Origin: Planctomycetaceae bacterium
Lineage (GTDB): Bacteria > Planctomycetota > UBA1135 > GCA-002686595
DNA length: 64,000 bases
Direction: 5' to 3'
NCBI GenBank assembly: GCA_016125265.1
Contig: WGMC01000030.1
Coordinates: 62,001-126,000 of the forward strand
Shown: positions 16,195 through 25,545 of the stretch, in pieces
Numbering within the stretch: position 1 is the stretch's first letter
Layout: the number at the start of each line of letters is the position of its first letter
The notes under the pieces: model-generated
Told to the model about the DNA's origin: nothing
Database searches by the model: none
Seen by the model: the letters and a program-made list of their open reading frames with translations, nothing else
Position numbers and translations under genes: made by a program

Positions 16195-17541
16195 ATGCGG
16201 AGTGCGGTCGATGGAACGAGATCGCGGAGTCCCTACGTGGGCTCGACCGTCGTGTTGCTGGTGGTGCTCGCGCTGCTTTGGGGATTCTCCTGTTACCAGT
16301 TCTGGAGTTCGTCGCCGGAGCTGCGAGACAGTTTCGTTGGCTCTGACGATTCAGAGCCTCCCTTCTTCGACTCGGATGCCCGGGGAAGCAGCAAGACGTC
16401 CTTGATGCCGCAACTCGGCGCGGATGGCGACGTGCGCGCCGTCATCGCCTACCAGAAAGTTGTCGACTACTTGGACTGGGGCACGGGGCTCGAGCTCGAC
16501 ATCGAGGACCCCATGACCGGGCGAATCTACTGGCGTGACGAAGAGCGTCTCGCACGAACGGACGAGTTCGAAGGTGCGGCCGTGTTGGCGATCTCGGCCA
16601 CGAAGGACGGACGGAGTCCACAGCTCGAGGCGCTCCTGATCGGGCGAAGCAGCGAACATCAGGCGGTGTTCGGGTGGTTGGATCTATCGAAGCCCTTCCA
16701 AATGCCTGCACTTCAGCCGTACTCGGCCGACGCGGAGTTGCTTCGTTCGTGGATGTGCGTGGGACGCACGGTCGCGCTGGCAGGCGAGAGCGGCGGTGCC
16801 TTGATCTTCCTCGAGCTGATTCCCTGGTTCACACGAGGAGTCGAGAGCCGCTGGATCCGCATCCCACTAGAGGTGCGAGATGGGCGTTGGCATCCCGGAC
16901 CGTGGCGGTGGGTTTCCTCCCCGGACATCCGACGTACGTCAGCGGCGATCAGCGTGCGTACCGCGGAGCTCCCGACGGAGACGTTGTTTCTGTCCCCGAC
17001 GGATCGCGGCATCGACTTGCTTCGGCTCGGCGCCCAAGGAGACGTGCAACTGGTCGACGGCACGTCGCCCGTTTCGCTAGTGACCGGTCGCGCGGTGCTC
17101 GAACGCCACACGATGAACGACGCGATTCGGCAGCGCATCGAGTTCGTCCCGTTGCCGGCGTCGAAGAACGAACCGAGATCGCGGATGCGAAACCCCACAC
17201 TGGCCGATCGGGTGAGCCCGGGCCTCGTCGATGGGCAAACCGCGTGGTCGTTGCGGTCGACGCTGGAGGAAGAGCTCGACGTCCTGTTCGTTTCCGCCGC
17301 GGCATCCGTCGAGGTGCTCCTCTTGGACCGACCGACGGAACCGTGGGCCTGGCGCCTGCCCGGCTCGGACACGATCACTATCGGGCGATGGCCGTGGGTC
17401 AACGCCGTCGATTCGGACCCGGCGTTGCTCTGGGCGACCTCGCGCTCCTGGCCCGTGGCCGAAGTGCCAATGCGCTGGCTGGGCGCGAGGGACTTGCCGA
17501 TCGCCGACGTTCCGAGTCGGAGCCCAACGGGTGGCGACTGA
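16195..17541 (+). CDS. Membrane-anchored hypothetical protein
   Basis: 448 aa. A basic N-terminus and a single transmembrane segment (VVLLVVLALLWGFSCYQFW, about residues 19-37) precede a large extracytoplasmic domain. That domain has many short beta-strand patterns ending in Trp or aromatic residues (KVVDYLDWGTGLELDIEDP, VFGWLDLSKPF, ESRWIRIPLEVRDGRWHPG, PWAWRLPGSDTITIGRWPW). This suggests a beta-propeller-like or all-beta fold, but no repeat is regular enough to be sure. No family recognised. It lies just upstream of the glycosyltransferase-like gene, 78 bp apart on the same strand. Confidence 0.75.
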   Translation: MRSAVDGTRSRSPYVGSTVVLLVVLALLWGFSCYQFWSSSPELRDSFVGSDDSEPPFFDSDARGSSKTSLMPQLGADGDVRAVIAYQKVVDYLDWGTGLELDIEDPMTGRIYWRDEERLARTDEFEGAAVLAISATKDGRSPQLEALLIGRSSEHQAVFGWLDLSKPFQMPALQPYSADAELLRSWMCVGRTVALAGESGGALIFLELIPWFTRGVESRWIRIPLEVRDGRWHPGPWRWVSSPDIRRTSAAISVRTAELPTETLFLSPTDRGIDLLRLGAQGDVQLVDGTSPVSLVTGRAVLERHTMNDAIRQRIEFVPLPASKNEPRSRMRNPTLADRVSPGLVDGQTAWSLRSTLEEELDVLFVSAAASVEVLLLDRPTEPWAWRLPGSDTITIGRWPWVNAVDSDPALLWATSRSWPVAEVPMRWLGARDLPIADVPSRSPTGGD

Positions 17542-17619
17542 TGGCGGCGGGCCGAGCGCCGTTTTGGAGTAGCGCGCCCACAACACTTCGAGGCCGCCCC
17601 CAGCGCGCCCCGAAGGGCC

Positions 17620-19461
17620 GTGGTATCGTCCGCGTCAGAGACGCGCGCCTTGGAAAGTCGAAACCCAGAGTTGTCGTCGGCCGGGCCGGAGAGGTGGCGC
17701 GAGAGCCCGGGGCAAGTTGCCAGTCCGATTCCTTGCTCGGGTGTGTCGTCGGGCCGCGGGCATTGGATTGCGGCGTGGGTCGCGGCGGTGGTGCTGGCGG
17801 TCGTTGGTGCGGTGGAGATCGACCGCACTCGCACCTGGGGCTGGGACGAGTCCATGCACGCGCAGTTGCCTGCCGCGCGGATCGCATTCGCCGTGGAGGA
17901 CGGGCGCGCCCTCGAAGCGCTGCGGGTGCTGCACGACTGCCAGCAGTACCCGTTCGTGTGGCCCGCCGTGTTGGGGCTCGTGCAGAGTGCGACGGGACTA
18001 TCCGAACCCGTGGCCCGCGCAACGGGTCGGGTCGCGTGGGCTGCGGCGCTGCTCGCGATCTTCGCCTTGACGTGGCGGACCGCGGCGCGTGCGGGCCTGC
18101 CGTCCCGTGCACTGGCGGCGTGGATCGCCATCGGGTTGGCATTGCTCTCGCCGCTCGCCACGGCGTACTCGGCGACCCTTTTCCTGGAGGTCCCGTTCGT
18201 ACTGGCCATGGCGCTGGCGCTCCTCGCTTGGTTGGCGCGGAGCGGGCGGCGGCGCGCGGAGCTGATTGCGGGAGCAGCCATGGCGTTGTGCTTCTTCACG
18301 AAGTTCAACTACGGCCTGCTGTTTGGGTTTGGGCTCTTCTTGCACCTTGTGTGGGAGGCCGTGGACGAGACGCGGGCGGGCAGGGGGCGGAAGTTCGCGG
18401 CGCGATGTGTTTGGCTCGCGACACCCGTTCTCGCCGCGTGGCTCTGGTGGTTCGTGTGGCCCTGGCCAGCGGGGAGCGGCACCGCTGCGTCCCACAGGGA
18501 GGCGATGTTGCACTTCCTGGGCGGCAACCGGGACGAGAGCCTCCGGACGGCCGCTGGGTTGCGCTGGGTGGATTGGGGGTGCTTCTTGGTGCGCTCGCCG
18601 CGCTGGTTGTTGGTCCTTCTGGCAGGAGCTCTCGCCGCGTTGGTCGTCGGCGGACGCGTTCGCGAAGTGCGGTTGCTGACGCTGGTGTTCGTCGCCATGG
18701 CGGTGCCGGTTTCCTTGCACCCCTTCCACCTGGATCGCTTCCTCCTGCCCGTGGCGCTGCCCCTTTGGGTGCTGGTCGGCGTCGGCTGGGCGCGGCTCTC
18801 GCCCCGTTCGCCGAAAGCGCGGTTGGCGGCTGGCGCGCTCGCCGCGTTGGTGCTGTTCCCCGCGCCGGAGGCGGACGGGACGGCCTGGTTGCGCTGGATG
18901 GGCTTCGTGCAGCCGGATCCTGCGCTGCGCGAGATCCAGCGCGACGCACTCGCGCAACGTCGCGATCTGCTGCCGGGGCGGTCGCTCTTGACCAACGGTC
19001 TGCGCAGCGTCGAGGCGGACGCGATCGCGGAGCTGGTCGCCCGCGATCTTCGAGTCGGCGACCGACTGGCCTGGGTGGGCATGAGCCAAACGTTTCCGCC
19101 GGCTGCGCTCCTGCTGCGGATCGTCGAGCGCGGGGGCCCGGCCGCGGCGGCGGCACGTGCGCAGCTCGTGGGCGGCGATCTCCAACGCGCCTTCCTGACC
19201 ATCGGCTACACGGATCCCAATTGGGATGCGGCGCAGGTGCTTGGGTGGTACGAGAGCTTCACGGCGATCGTGGCGACCGAACCGGTGGACCTCGGGCTCA
19301 ATCCGCGGCGCGAGTTCATGGCGCGCTACCGCACGACGTTGGTGGAGAGCGGCGTTTGGGAGCCGCGGCTGCTCGGATCGGTGCCCATCGTGCGGCCCTG
19401 GCGGGAAGCGTATCCGGCCGATGTCTACGTACTGCGGCGAGCTGCGGATGCCCAGCGCTGA
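17620..19461 (+). CDS. GT-C (GT39/ArnT-like) membrane glycosyltransferase
   Basis: 613 aa. After a polar N-terminus (~45 residues) come about ten transmembrane segments, beginning WIAAWVAAVVLAVVGAVEI. The first periplasmic loop has the acidic motif TWGWDESMHAQLP, as expected for dolichyl/polyprenyl-phosphate-sugar-dependent GT-C transferases (catalytic Asp-Glu). ALLAIFALTWRTAARAG and AIGLALLSPLATAYSATLFL fit the conserved helical core. The C-terminal ~180 residues are soluble. It probably transfers a lipid-linked sugar to a surface acceptor. The start is uncertain: the GTG at 17620 is used, but TATCGT at 17624-17629 could be a -10 for a shorter form. Confidence 0.8.
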   Translation: MVSSASETRALESRNPELSSAGPERWRESPGQVASPIPCSGVSSGRGHWIAAWVAAVVLAVVGAVEIDRTRTWGWDESMHAQLPAARIAFAVEDGRALEALRVLHDCQQYPFVWPAVLGLVQSATGLSEPVARATGRVAWAAALLAIFALTWRTAARAGLPSRALAAWIAIGLALLSPLATAYSATLFLEVPFVLAMALALLAWLARSGRRRAELIAGAAMALCFFTKFNYGLLFGFGLFLHLVWEAVDETRAGRGRKFAARCVWLATPVLAAWLWWFVWPWPAGSGTAASHREAMLHFLGGNRDESLRTAAGLRWVDWGCFLVRSPRWLLVLLAGALAALVVGGRVREVRLLTLVFVAMAVPVSLHPFHLDRFLLPVALPLWVLVGVGWARLSPRSPKARLAAGALAALVLFPAPEADGTAWLRWMGFVQPDPALREIQRDALAQRRDLLPGRSLLTNGLRSVEADAIAELVARDLRVGDRLAWVGMSQTFPPAALLLRIVERGGPAAAAARAQLVGGDLQRAFLTIGYTDPNWDAAQVLGWYESFTAIVATEPVDLGLNPRREFMARYRTTLVESGVWEPRLLGSVPIVRPWREAYPADVYVLRRAADAQR

Positions 19462-19487
19462 CGACGGCGCGGCGCACCGCAGAATCC

Positions 19488-20150
19488 TCACTCGATCGCG
19501 CGCACCAGCCCCAATCGCTCCGCCTGATCGGCACCACACTCGGTTCCGCGGGCGGCGGCAAGTCGCGCAACGGCTTCGGCGGACAACGGACCTGTCCCCG
19601 AATGCCGCTGCGATGCGTACGCTTCGATGGCCGCCAACTTAACCGACAGCGTCGACGAGATGTCGACGTACCAAGGCGATCCGCTGGTCGGTTCCGGGTG
19701 CCAAGCGCCATAGGGCAGTTCGTACACGGCGGCCCGGCGTTCGGGACGTCGACCGGGGCGAATGCGAAGCGCCGCGAAACAAGCCGCTTGCACCGCGCGG
19801 TGGTCTTGGTGGTGCGACGGTCCGGGGAACAGGATCTCGTCGTAGTCGGCGCGCAGGAGCACCCGATCGAGGCGTGTGACGAGATCGCGCAGGGGCAAGG
19901 TATCGAGGGCGTTCTCGAGGCCCTCGTACAGAATCTGGTGTTCGCTCGCGCCCAAGATGCCGCAGGCGGCGGCCAGTTCGGCGCGCCGTTCTTCCAACGT
20001 GCACTTGGGCCGACCGTCGGGATGCACCACCGCCGCCGCTGTCACAACCACCACGTGGACGTCGCCTCCCTCGCGCGCGCGTCGTGCGAGCGTTCCGCCA
20101 CAACCAAAGGTTTCGTCGTCGGGATGGGGAGCGATCGCGAGTGTGCGCAC
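19488..20150 (-). CDS. PIG-L/LmbE-family deacetylase
   Basis: 220 aa from GTG. The zinc site signature LAIAPHPDDETFGCGGT (His and Asp of HPDD) is at residues 4-20, and the third ligand lies in PSHHQDHRAV. Members remove the N-acetyl group from GlcNAc-containing lipids or thiol precursors. The GTG at 20150 lies 7 nt after the upstream flavoprotein stop; an in-frame GTG ~40 bp earlier would overlap that gene. It is the last gene of a minus-strand set with the UGM-like flavoprotein, and a role in surface-sugar modification fits. Its 3' end faces the glycosyltransferase gene, 26 bp away. Confidence 0.9.
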   Translation of the reverse strand: MRTLAIAPHPDDETFGCGGTLARRAREGGDVHVVVVTAAAVVHPDGRPKCTLEERRAELAAACGILGASEHQILYEGLENALDTLPLRDLVTRLDRVLLRADYDEILFPGPSHHQDHRAVQAACFAALRIRPGRRPERRAAVYELPYGAWHPEPTSGSPWYVDISSTLSVKLAAIEAYASQRHSGTGPLSAEAVARLAAARGTECGADQAERLGLVRAIE

Positions 20151-20157
20151 GGCGGAT

Positions 20158-21672
20158 TCAAAGGGGCAAGGGAAGCGCGGGGAGATAACCACCCATTTGT
20201 TCGGGATGGTGCAACGTCCGTTCGGCCGCACCGAGGAGTGCGGCGTCGGTAGCCTCGACTCCCTGCATGAAGGCGTGGTCCTGGTTGCAGACCTCGTAGC
20301 GCCAACCGCCAAAGCGGCCGCGGCTGCGGATGCCGGCTGCTTCGAGCGCGGCATGGAGGGGAACCAAGTACCGCTCGCGGTCCGCGGTCGGGATGGGATA
20401 CGCGCGCGGCAAGTACTTGTGCCAGCGGGTCGCGATGCGCGCGGGTCCACCGTCGAGCGCATGGCCGAGGAGGCCAGCATTCGCGAGGCTGTTCTCGCAA
20501 CGCTCCACGATCGTCACAGGATCGAGCGGTCGTTCGCTCGAGCCGCTGCATTCGAGCAGCAGCGACCAATGCCGCTCGGGATCGGGGACGTTCTCCGGTG
20601 CGTAGCGCGAAAGCACCGTGGCGCGGAAGAACGGGAATTGCTCTTCAGGAAAGTAGATCCAGCTCGCATCGCCGAAAGCGGCTGGCGGTCGGCCCTCGAA
20701 GCCGAAACCGACCAGATGGCATTGTGTGGCGGCGAGGCCGCGCGCCAAATCGAGCCACTCGGGGCGTTCTGGGACCAACGCCGCGAACTGGTCGAGGGGC
20801 AGGGTCGAAACGAGGTTGCGGTAGGGCAGGCGTTCGCCGCTCTCCACTTCCAACTCTCGCGCAGCCGAGTGCACACACACCGCGCGCGCGCCAAGCATCA
20901 CACGCTCCGCGGGCAAGGTTGCAAAAAGGCGACGCCAAATCTCGCCGGTGCCACCGCGCACCGGATAGGGGAAACACTGGTCCGGTGTCCAGCCGCGATC
21001 TTCGCTTCCGTGCACCATGTGTTCCATCAAGCGCCGAACGTCCACAGTCGGCACGTTGGCGTGACCCGATCCGCTCCGCGCGCCAGTCCACTCGACGGCC
21101 ATGCGCCGCGGGTCCGTGGCCCACATCTTGGTGTTGAACGGGTGGAAGAAGTGCCGGGAGAGGCCGGCGCCGAAGCTGCGCTCGTACCAGTCGGCGAAAC
21201 TCGAGAAGGGCGCTTCGCCCGGTCCCGTGCGCCAGGCCTCGAGCAGCCCGTCGAGGCATTCGATCGCGAGCTCGGCCGGTAAGCGGTGCACGTTCCGCTG
21301 GACAGGGTAGGGAACGAGGCGCTCGCCCAGCCAGATCCAACGCGAGCGCTCGACAGCACGCAGTTCGGACGGCTCGAACAACTCGGCGAGCAATCCGTCG
21401 AAGTCCGCGTAGTGCGAGTAGATGACGTGCCCGCCCAGATCCCAACGGAAGCCCGCCGCATCCACCTCCGAGGCCGCCAAACCGCCCGCGCCTGCACCGG
21501 CTTCGAGGATGCGCCAGTTCACCTGGCGTCCGCGCAACCGCCCCAGCGCCTCAGCACGCCAGCCAGCGCCCAAGCCCGTGGGGCCGGCGCCGAGGATCAG
21601 GAGGTCGAGCGGCTCGCTGTGGGGGGGCAAGTTTCGAACGCGCGGCCTTTGGCTCAGCGCGCGCCTCAGCAT
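20158..21672 (-). CDS. UDP-galactopyranose-mutase-like FAD enzyme (eukaryotic-type)
   Basis: 504 aa. The dinucleotide fold LLILGAGPTGLGAGW is followed by LEAGAGAGGLAAS. Then come motifs of eukaryotic-type UDP-galactopyranose mutase: DLGGHVIYSHYADFD, WLGERLVPYPVQRNVHRLP, FFHPFNTKMWATDPRRM, YPVRGGTGEIW and C-terminal GRFGGWRYEVCNQDHAFMQG. The family converts UDP-galactopyranose to the furanose form, using reduced FAD, for surface polysaccharides. The product here is not proven, and generic amine-oxidase-fold annotation is the alternative. The ATG at 21672 is used; it overlaps a TATGCT hexamer, so the true start could be an in-frame TTG at 21630. PLP decarboxylase lies upstream and PIG-L deacetylase downstream. 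Confidence 0.85.
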   Translation of the reverse strand: MLRRALSQRPRVRNLPPHSEPLDLLILGAGPTGLGAGWRAEALGRLRGRQVNWRILEAGAGAGGLAASEVDAAGFRWDLGGHVIYSHYADFDGLLAELFEPSELRAVERSRWIWLGERLVPYPVQRNVHRLPAELAIECLDGLLEAWRTGPGEAPFSSFADWYERSFGAGLSRHFFHPFNTKMWATDPRRMAVEWTGARSGSGHANVPTVDVRRLMEHMVHGSEDRGWTPDQCFPYPVRGGTGEIWRRLFATLPAERVMLGARAVCVHSAARELEVESGERLPYRNLVSTLPLDQFAALVPERPEWLDLARGLAATQCHLVGFGFEGRPPAAFGDASWIYFPEEQFPFFRATVLSRYAPENVPDPERHWSLLLECSGSSERPLDPVTIVERCENSLANAGLLGHALDGGPARIATRWHKYLPRAYPIPTADRERYLVPLHAALEAAGIRSRGRFGGWRYEVCNQDHAFMQGVEATDAALLGAAERTLHHPEQMGGYLPALPLPL

Positions 21673-21765
21673 AGCGGTCCGGTCGATTTTTGTGTTGGGG
21701 TGCCAGGCGCCGGTACCCATCCGACGGCGCGCTCCACTCTTCACGCCCGGAGCGAACCCCGTGCG

Positions 21766-23163
21766 TCACATGCGGAGCTGCAGCAGGAGTTCGGTCACCA
21801 GGAGGTCGATGTCGTCGACCTGCGTCCCGTGGTTGGCGATCGTCGCGCGCAAAGTCGTCACGCCGTTCGCCAGCCGTGTCGGTGCGAGCCACACGCGGCC
21901 GCGGGCGTTGGTGCGACGGGCCCACTGGGCCGGGGACAATCCACGTTCGGCGCGGAGCGGGTCGTCGAAACACACAAGTGGCAGGAGTGTGTGGTTGTGC
22001 AGCGTGAAACCGGCAGCCAGGAGGCGCTCGCGCAGCGCCGCGCCGAGGTGCATCAGGTGGTCGACGAACTTCGTGTAGCCAATCGCGCCGCGGACCGCGA
22101 GCGCGACGGCTAGTGGCAGGCCAATCGCGCGGCGGCTCCAAGGCAGGCTGGATTGGTATGGCTCCGGACCATCGCTGTGAAGTCCGGGCATGTAGGGGCT
22201 TTGCGTTCCGAAGGCGCCCGCCAGCGCGTCGCCGTGGCGCGTCAGGAGCATCCCCGCGCCGAGTGGCACTGCGAGGGCCTTGTGTGCGTCAATCGTGACG
22301 GAATCCGATCGTTCGATTCCCTCTAGCAGTTGGCGGTGCTTCGGGCTGAACAACGCCAATCCGCCCCAGGCGGCATCCGTATGGAGCCAAAGTCCTTCGC
22401 GCGCGGCCATGCTAGCCAGCTCGCCGAGCGGGTCGATCGCTCCCGATGCCGTTGTGCCCGCGGTGGCGACGAGCAAAAACGGCTCGCGGCCGGCGTTGCG
22501 ATCCTCGGCGATGGCATGTTCCAGCGCGGCCACGTCCATCGCAAGCTCCGCGCCCACAGGCACGCGCCGCGCGCCACCGCGGCCCAATCCGAGCAACTGC
22601 GCCGCCTTGTCGAAACTGTGGTGGGCCTCGGCGGACAGGTAGAACATGGGCGGGCGCTCCAACGCGCGAAGCCCCTCGTCTCGCATACGCGGGAAGCGGT
22701 GGGCCAGCGCGGCGGCGAGTGCCTCGGTATTGGCCTCCTGACCCCCGTTGGTGAAGTGCCCCGCGGACCCCTCCCAACCCACCGCACGCGCCACCCATGC
22801 TAGGGCCATCGATTCGAGCGCCTGGGCCGCCTTTGCGTGGTCGCGGGTCGCCAGTTGGGGGTTGAAAGCGGCAACGAGGAGCGCGGCCGCCGCGGCCTCG
22901 GGCAGGACTCCCGGGTGGAATGGCCCGAAGTACGCGGGATGGGTCGTCTGCACACAACCCGCACCGAGCAGCGCGGCCACCTCGTCGAGTACCTCCGCCG
23001 CCGGACGTTCGACGCCACCGCTGAAGAGCGCCTCGACGCGCCGCGCCAGGTTGCCTCCACCCAGGCGCCCCTCGACCGCGCGGTCCCGCACGCCGCCCAT
23101 GGCCCGGGCCGCCAGCAGAGCGGCATGGCGCAGCACCCGTTCGGGATCGTCGGCTTCACTCAT
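21766..23163 (-). CDS. PLP-dependent (group II) amino-acid decarboxylase
   Basis: 465 aa. This fold-type I decarboxylase resembles the glutamate/tyrosine/2,4-diaminobutyrate group. THPAYFGPFHP and the substrate-binding N-terminal part are followed by FTNGGQEANTEALAAALAHR, SAEAHHSFDKAAQLLGLG (ring-stacking His), HTDAAWGGLALFS (Asp for the pyridine N) and IDAHKALAVPLGAG, in which Lys ~294 forms the Schiff base. The substrate cannot be read from sequence. The ATG is 34 bp from the divergent rarA start. The open frame continues upstream, but that part is antisense to rarA. Confidence 0.9.
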   Translation of the reverse strand: MSEADDPERVLRHAALLAARAMGGVRDRAVEGRLGGGNLARRVEALFSGGVERPAAEVLDEVAALLGAGCVQTTHPAYFGPFHPGVLPEAAAAALLVAAFNPQLATRDHAKAAQALESMALAWVARAVGWEGSAGHFTNGGQEANTEALAAALAHRFPRMRDEGLRALERPPMFYLSAEAHHSFDKAAQLLGLGRGGARRVPVGAELAMDVAALEHAIAEDRNAGREPFLLVATAGTTASGAIDPLGELASMAAREGLWLHTDAAWGGLALFSPKHRQLLEGIERSDSVTIDAHKALAVPLGAGMLLTRHGDALAGAFGTQSPYMPGLHSDGPEPYQSSLPWSRRAIGLPLAVALAVRGAIGYTKFVDHLMHLGAALRERLLAAGFTLHNHTLLPLVCFDDPLRAERGLSPAQWARRTNARGRVWLAPTRLANGVTTLRATIANHGTQVDDIDLLVTELLLQLRM

Positions 23164-23184
23164 CGCGGTTCGCGCAGCGTCACC

Positions 23185-23190
23185 TAGACT
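23185..23190 (+). promoter_or_regulatory. -10-like hexamer TAGACT, 6 nt before rarA GTG
   Basis: TAGACT, GCCCCC and the GTG at 23197 are contiguous. There is no room for a ribosome binding site. Confidence 0.6.
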
Positions 23191-23196
23191 GCCCCC

Positions 23197-24540
23197 GTGG
23201 AACAAGGGTCTGGTTTGTTCGAGAGCGCGGGCGGCGCCCACAAACCGCCCGTGAACCGCACGCGCGGCCCACTGGCGGAGCGCATGCGTCCCGGCTCGAT
23301 CGACGAGCTGGTGGGGCAGCGCCACCTGCTCGGCGACGACGGCATCCTGACCGCGATCCTGGCCCAGGGATTGACCCAGAGCCTGATTCTGTGGGGTCCC
23401 CCGGGCAGCGGCAAAACGACGCTCGCGCATCTCGTCGCCCAGTCGAGCGACGCGAACTTCGAACCGTTCAGCGCGGTGCTCTCCGGCATCGCCGAGATCC
23501 GCGAGGTGATGAAACGTGCCGAACGCGAACGGTCGCGCACCGGTCGTCGGACGTTGCTGTTCGTCGACGAGATCCACCGCTTCCACAAGGGCCAACAGGA
23601 TGCATTCTTGCCGTTCGCCGAGCGCGGCGACATTCTGCTCGTCGGTGCGACGACCGAGAACCCGTCCTTCGAACTGAACGGCGCGTTGCTTTCGCGTGCC
23701 CGTGTGCTCGTGCTCGAACCCGTGGGCGAGGCGGATCTCGTGCGTGTGCTCGAACGCACCCTCGCGGACCCCGAACGCGGACTCGCGGGGAAGGTGCGCG
23801 CCCCGGCGGCCGCACTCTTCGAGATTGCGCGCGCCGCCGACGGCGATGTGCGCCGGGCGCTGACACTGCTCGAAAGTGCGGCGCTCTTGGCGTCGCGCGG
23901 CGGCGAAATCACACCGCGCATCCTCGGACAAGCGCTACAGCGCAAGATCGTGCGCCACGACAAGTCCGGCGAGGAGCACTACAACCTGATCAGCGCGCTG
24001 CACAAGAGCGTGCGCAACAGCAACGCCGACGCCGCGATCTACTGGCTGACACGCCTGTTGGAGGGCGGCGAGGACCGCGACTTCGTGGCTCGCCGGTTGG
24101 TGCGCATGGCCGTCGAGGACATCGGACTTGGCGATCCCGCCGCGCTCGGTCACTGTTTGGCCGCCTGGGACGCGTACCGGCGCCTCGGAAGCCCGGAGGG
24201 GGAGTTGGCACTCGTGCAGGCCGCGGTGCTACTTGCGCGCGCGCCGAAGTCGAACGAGGTCTACAAGGGCTACGGCGAAGCGAAGCAGGACGTGCAGCGC
24301 ACCAGCAACCAGCCGGTGCCCCTGCACCTTTGCAACGCCCCGACCAAGTTGATGGAGCACCTCGGCTACGGCAAGGGCTACCGCTACGCACCCAACGATC
24401 CGGATGCCGTGCGGGAAATGGCCTGCATGCCGCCGTCCCTCGAGGGGCGCCGGTACTTGACCCCCGCTCCGCACTCCAAGGATGCGGGGAACCAGTCTGC
24501 GGACGACTCCGGTGCGGGCGCCGACCCCGCGGTTCGTTAG
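23197..24540 (+). CDS. rarA: Replication-associated recombination protein A (MgsA/RarA AAA+ ATPase)
   Basis: 447 aa. An AAA+ clamp-loader-like ATPase acting at stalled replication forks. LAERMRPGSIDELVGQRHLL is the family N-terminal box. Walker A is LWGPPGSGKTTLA, Walker B LLFVDEIHRFHKGQQDAF, sensor 1 GATTENPSFELN, and the Arg finger is in LLSRARVLVLEP. The C-terminal tetramerisation part includes HYNLISALHKSVRNSNADAA and GEAKQDV, and it ends in a ~25-residue polar tail. It is divergent from the PLP decarboxylase. The stop codon TAG forms the first three bases of the next gene's -10-like hexamer. Confidence 0.96.
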   Translation: MEQGSGLFESAGGAHKPPVNRTRGPLAERMRPGSIDELVGQRHLLGDDGILTAILAQGLTQSLILWGPPGSGKTTLAHLVAQSSDANFEPFSAVLSGIAEIREVMKRAERERSRTGRRTLLFVDEIHRFHKGQQDAFLPFAERGDILLVGATTENPSFELNGALLSRARVLVLEPVGEADLVRVLERTLADPERGLAGKVRAPAAALFEIARAADGDVRRALTLLESAALLASRGGEITPRILGQALQRKIVRHDKSGEEHYNLISALHKSVRNSNADAAIYWLTRLLEGGEDRDFVARRLVRMAVEDIGLGDPAALGHCLAAWDAYRRLGSPEGELALVQAAVLLARAPKSNEVYKGYGEAKQDVQRTSNQPVPLHLCNAPTKLMEHLGYGKGYRYAPNDPDAVREMACMPPSLEGRRYLTPAPHSKDAGNQSADDSGAGADPAVR

Positions 24541-24543
24541 GCT
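24538..24543 (+). promoter_or_regulatory. -10-like hexamer TAGGCT, overlapping the rarA stop, 6 nt before ATG
   Basis: TAG of the hexamer is the rarA stop codon; GACACG and the ATG at 24550 follow. The crotonase gene therefore seems to have its own leaderless promoter inside the end of rarA. Confidence 0.55.
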
Positions 24544-24549
24544 GACACG

Positions 24550-25299
24550 ATGCTGAACGTCGAACTCCACGGGCCGGTGCGTGTTTTGCGGCTCGCCCAC
24601 GGCAAGGCCAACGCGCTCGACCTGGAACTTCTCGCAGCCCTCCGCGGGGCCATCGAGGACGCCGCAGCGGCGCCCGAGCGGGCCGTCGTGTTGGCCGGCG
24701 CGGCACGCATCTTCTGCGCCGGTGTCGACCTCAACCGTGTGCTCGCGGAGCGCGAGGACTACTTGAAGCGCTTCCTGCCGGCACTCGACGAGGTTTGCCT
24801 CGCGCTGTTCCACCTTCCGAAGCCCCTGGTCGCAGCGGTGAACGGCGCAGCGATCGCGGGCGGAGCGGTGCTCGCGTGCGCGGCCGATCGGCGGGTGGGC
24901 GCACGTGGCGCGCGCATCGGGGTGCCCGAGCTGCAACTCGGTGTGCCGTTCCCGCTCGCGGTGCTGGAGGTCGTGCGTTCGGTCGTGCCCACGAGCCGCC
25001 AGGGCGAAGTGCTCTGGAACGGCCGCATACTGGTCGACGACGTCGCCAGGGACGCGGGGTTCTTCGACGAGCTGGTCGATGCGGGGCAGGCGGAGGCGCG
25101 GGCGTTGGAGATCGCAGCGGAACTCGCCCAACTCGACGGCCGCGCGTTTGCGTGGAACAAGGCACTGATGCGCGCGCCCGTAGCGGAGCGGATCCAACGC
25201 GATGGTCCGCGCGCCGCCGCCGAAGCCCTCCGCCTTTGGTCGAGCCCCGAAGCCCTCGCTTCGATCGAACGCTACGTCGCCGCGACATTGCGGCGGTGA
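24550..25299 (+). CDS. Enoyl-CoA hydratase/isomerase (crotonase) family protein
   Basis: 249 aa. Crotonase fold: NALDLELLAALRGAIEDA, oxyanion-hole segments AARIFCAGVDLNRV and KPLVAAVNGAAIAGGAVLA, and RIGVPELQLGVPFPLAVLE, which carries one acidic candidate catalytic residue. The second Glu of classical hydratases is not evident (the PFPLAVLEV position is hydrophobic), so it may be an isomerase or another CoA-substrate enzyme. The exact reaction is open. The start is fixed by the TAGGCT hexamer. Confidence 0.88.
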   Translation: MLNVELHGPVRVLRLAHGKANALDLELLAALRGAIEDAAAAPERAVVLAGAARIFCAGVDLNRVLAEREDYLKRFLPALDEVCLALFHLPKPLVAAVNGAAIAGGAVLACAADRRVGARGARIGVPELQLGVPFPLAVLEVVRSVVPTSRQGEVLWNGRILVDDVARDAGFFDELVDAGQAEARALEIAAELAQLDGRAFAWNKALMRAPVAERIQRDGPRAAAEALRLWSSPEALASIERYVAATLRR

Positions 25300-25545
25300 T
25301 CGACGCACCCAGCAACGGTCCTTGGCGCCGCATCCAAGTCTCGTATCGGTTCTTGATGCCGCGCTGACCGAAACTTCGCGACCCGTTCCCGCTGCTGGTG
25401 CGGCAGGCCAAGTCTAGAGACTCTGCACCGCACCTGAACGCAGCGTTGATGATGGATCGTTCTGCTGCGCGCCTCGCGGCAAGCGAATCGCCCTGGTTGG
25501 GTCGAGAGACCGACTTGCTGCCCCAACAGTGACGAGGTCGTGTTC

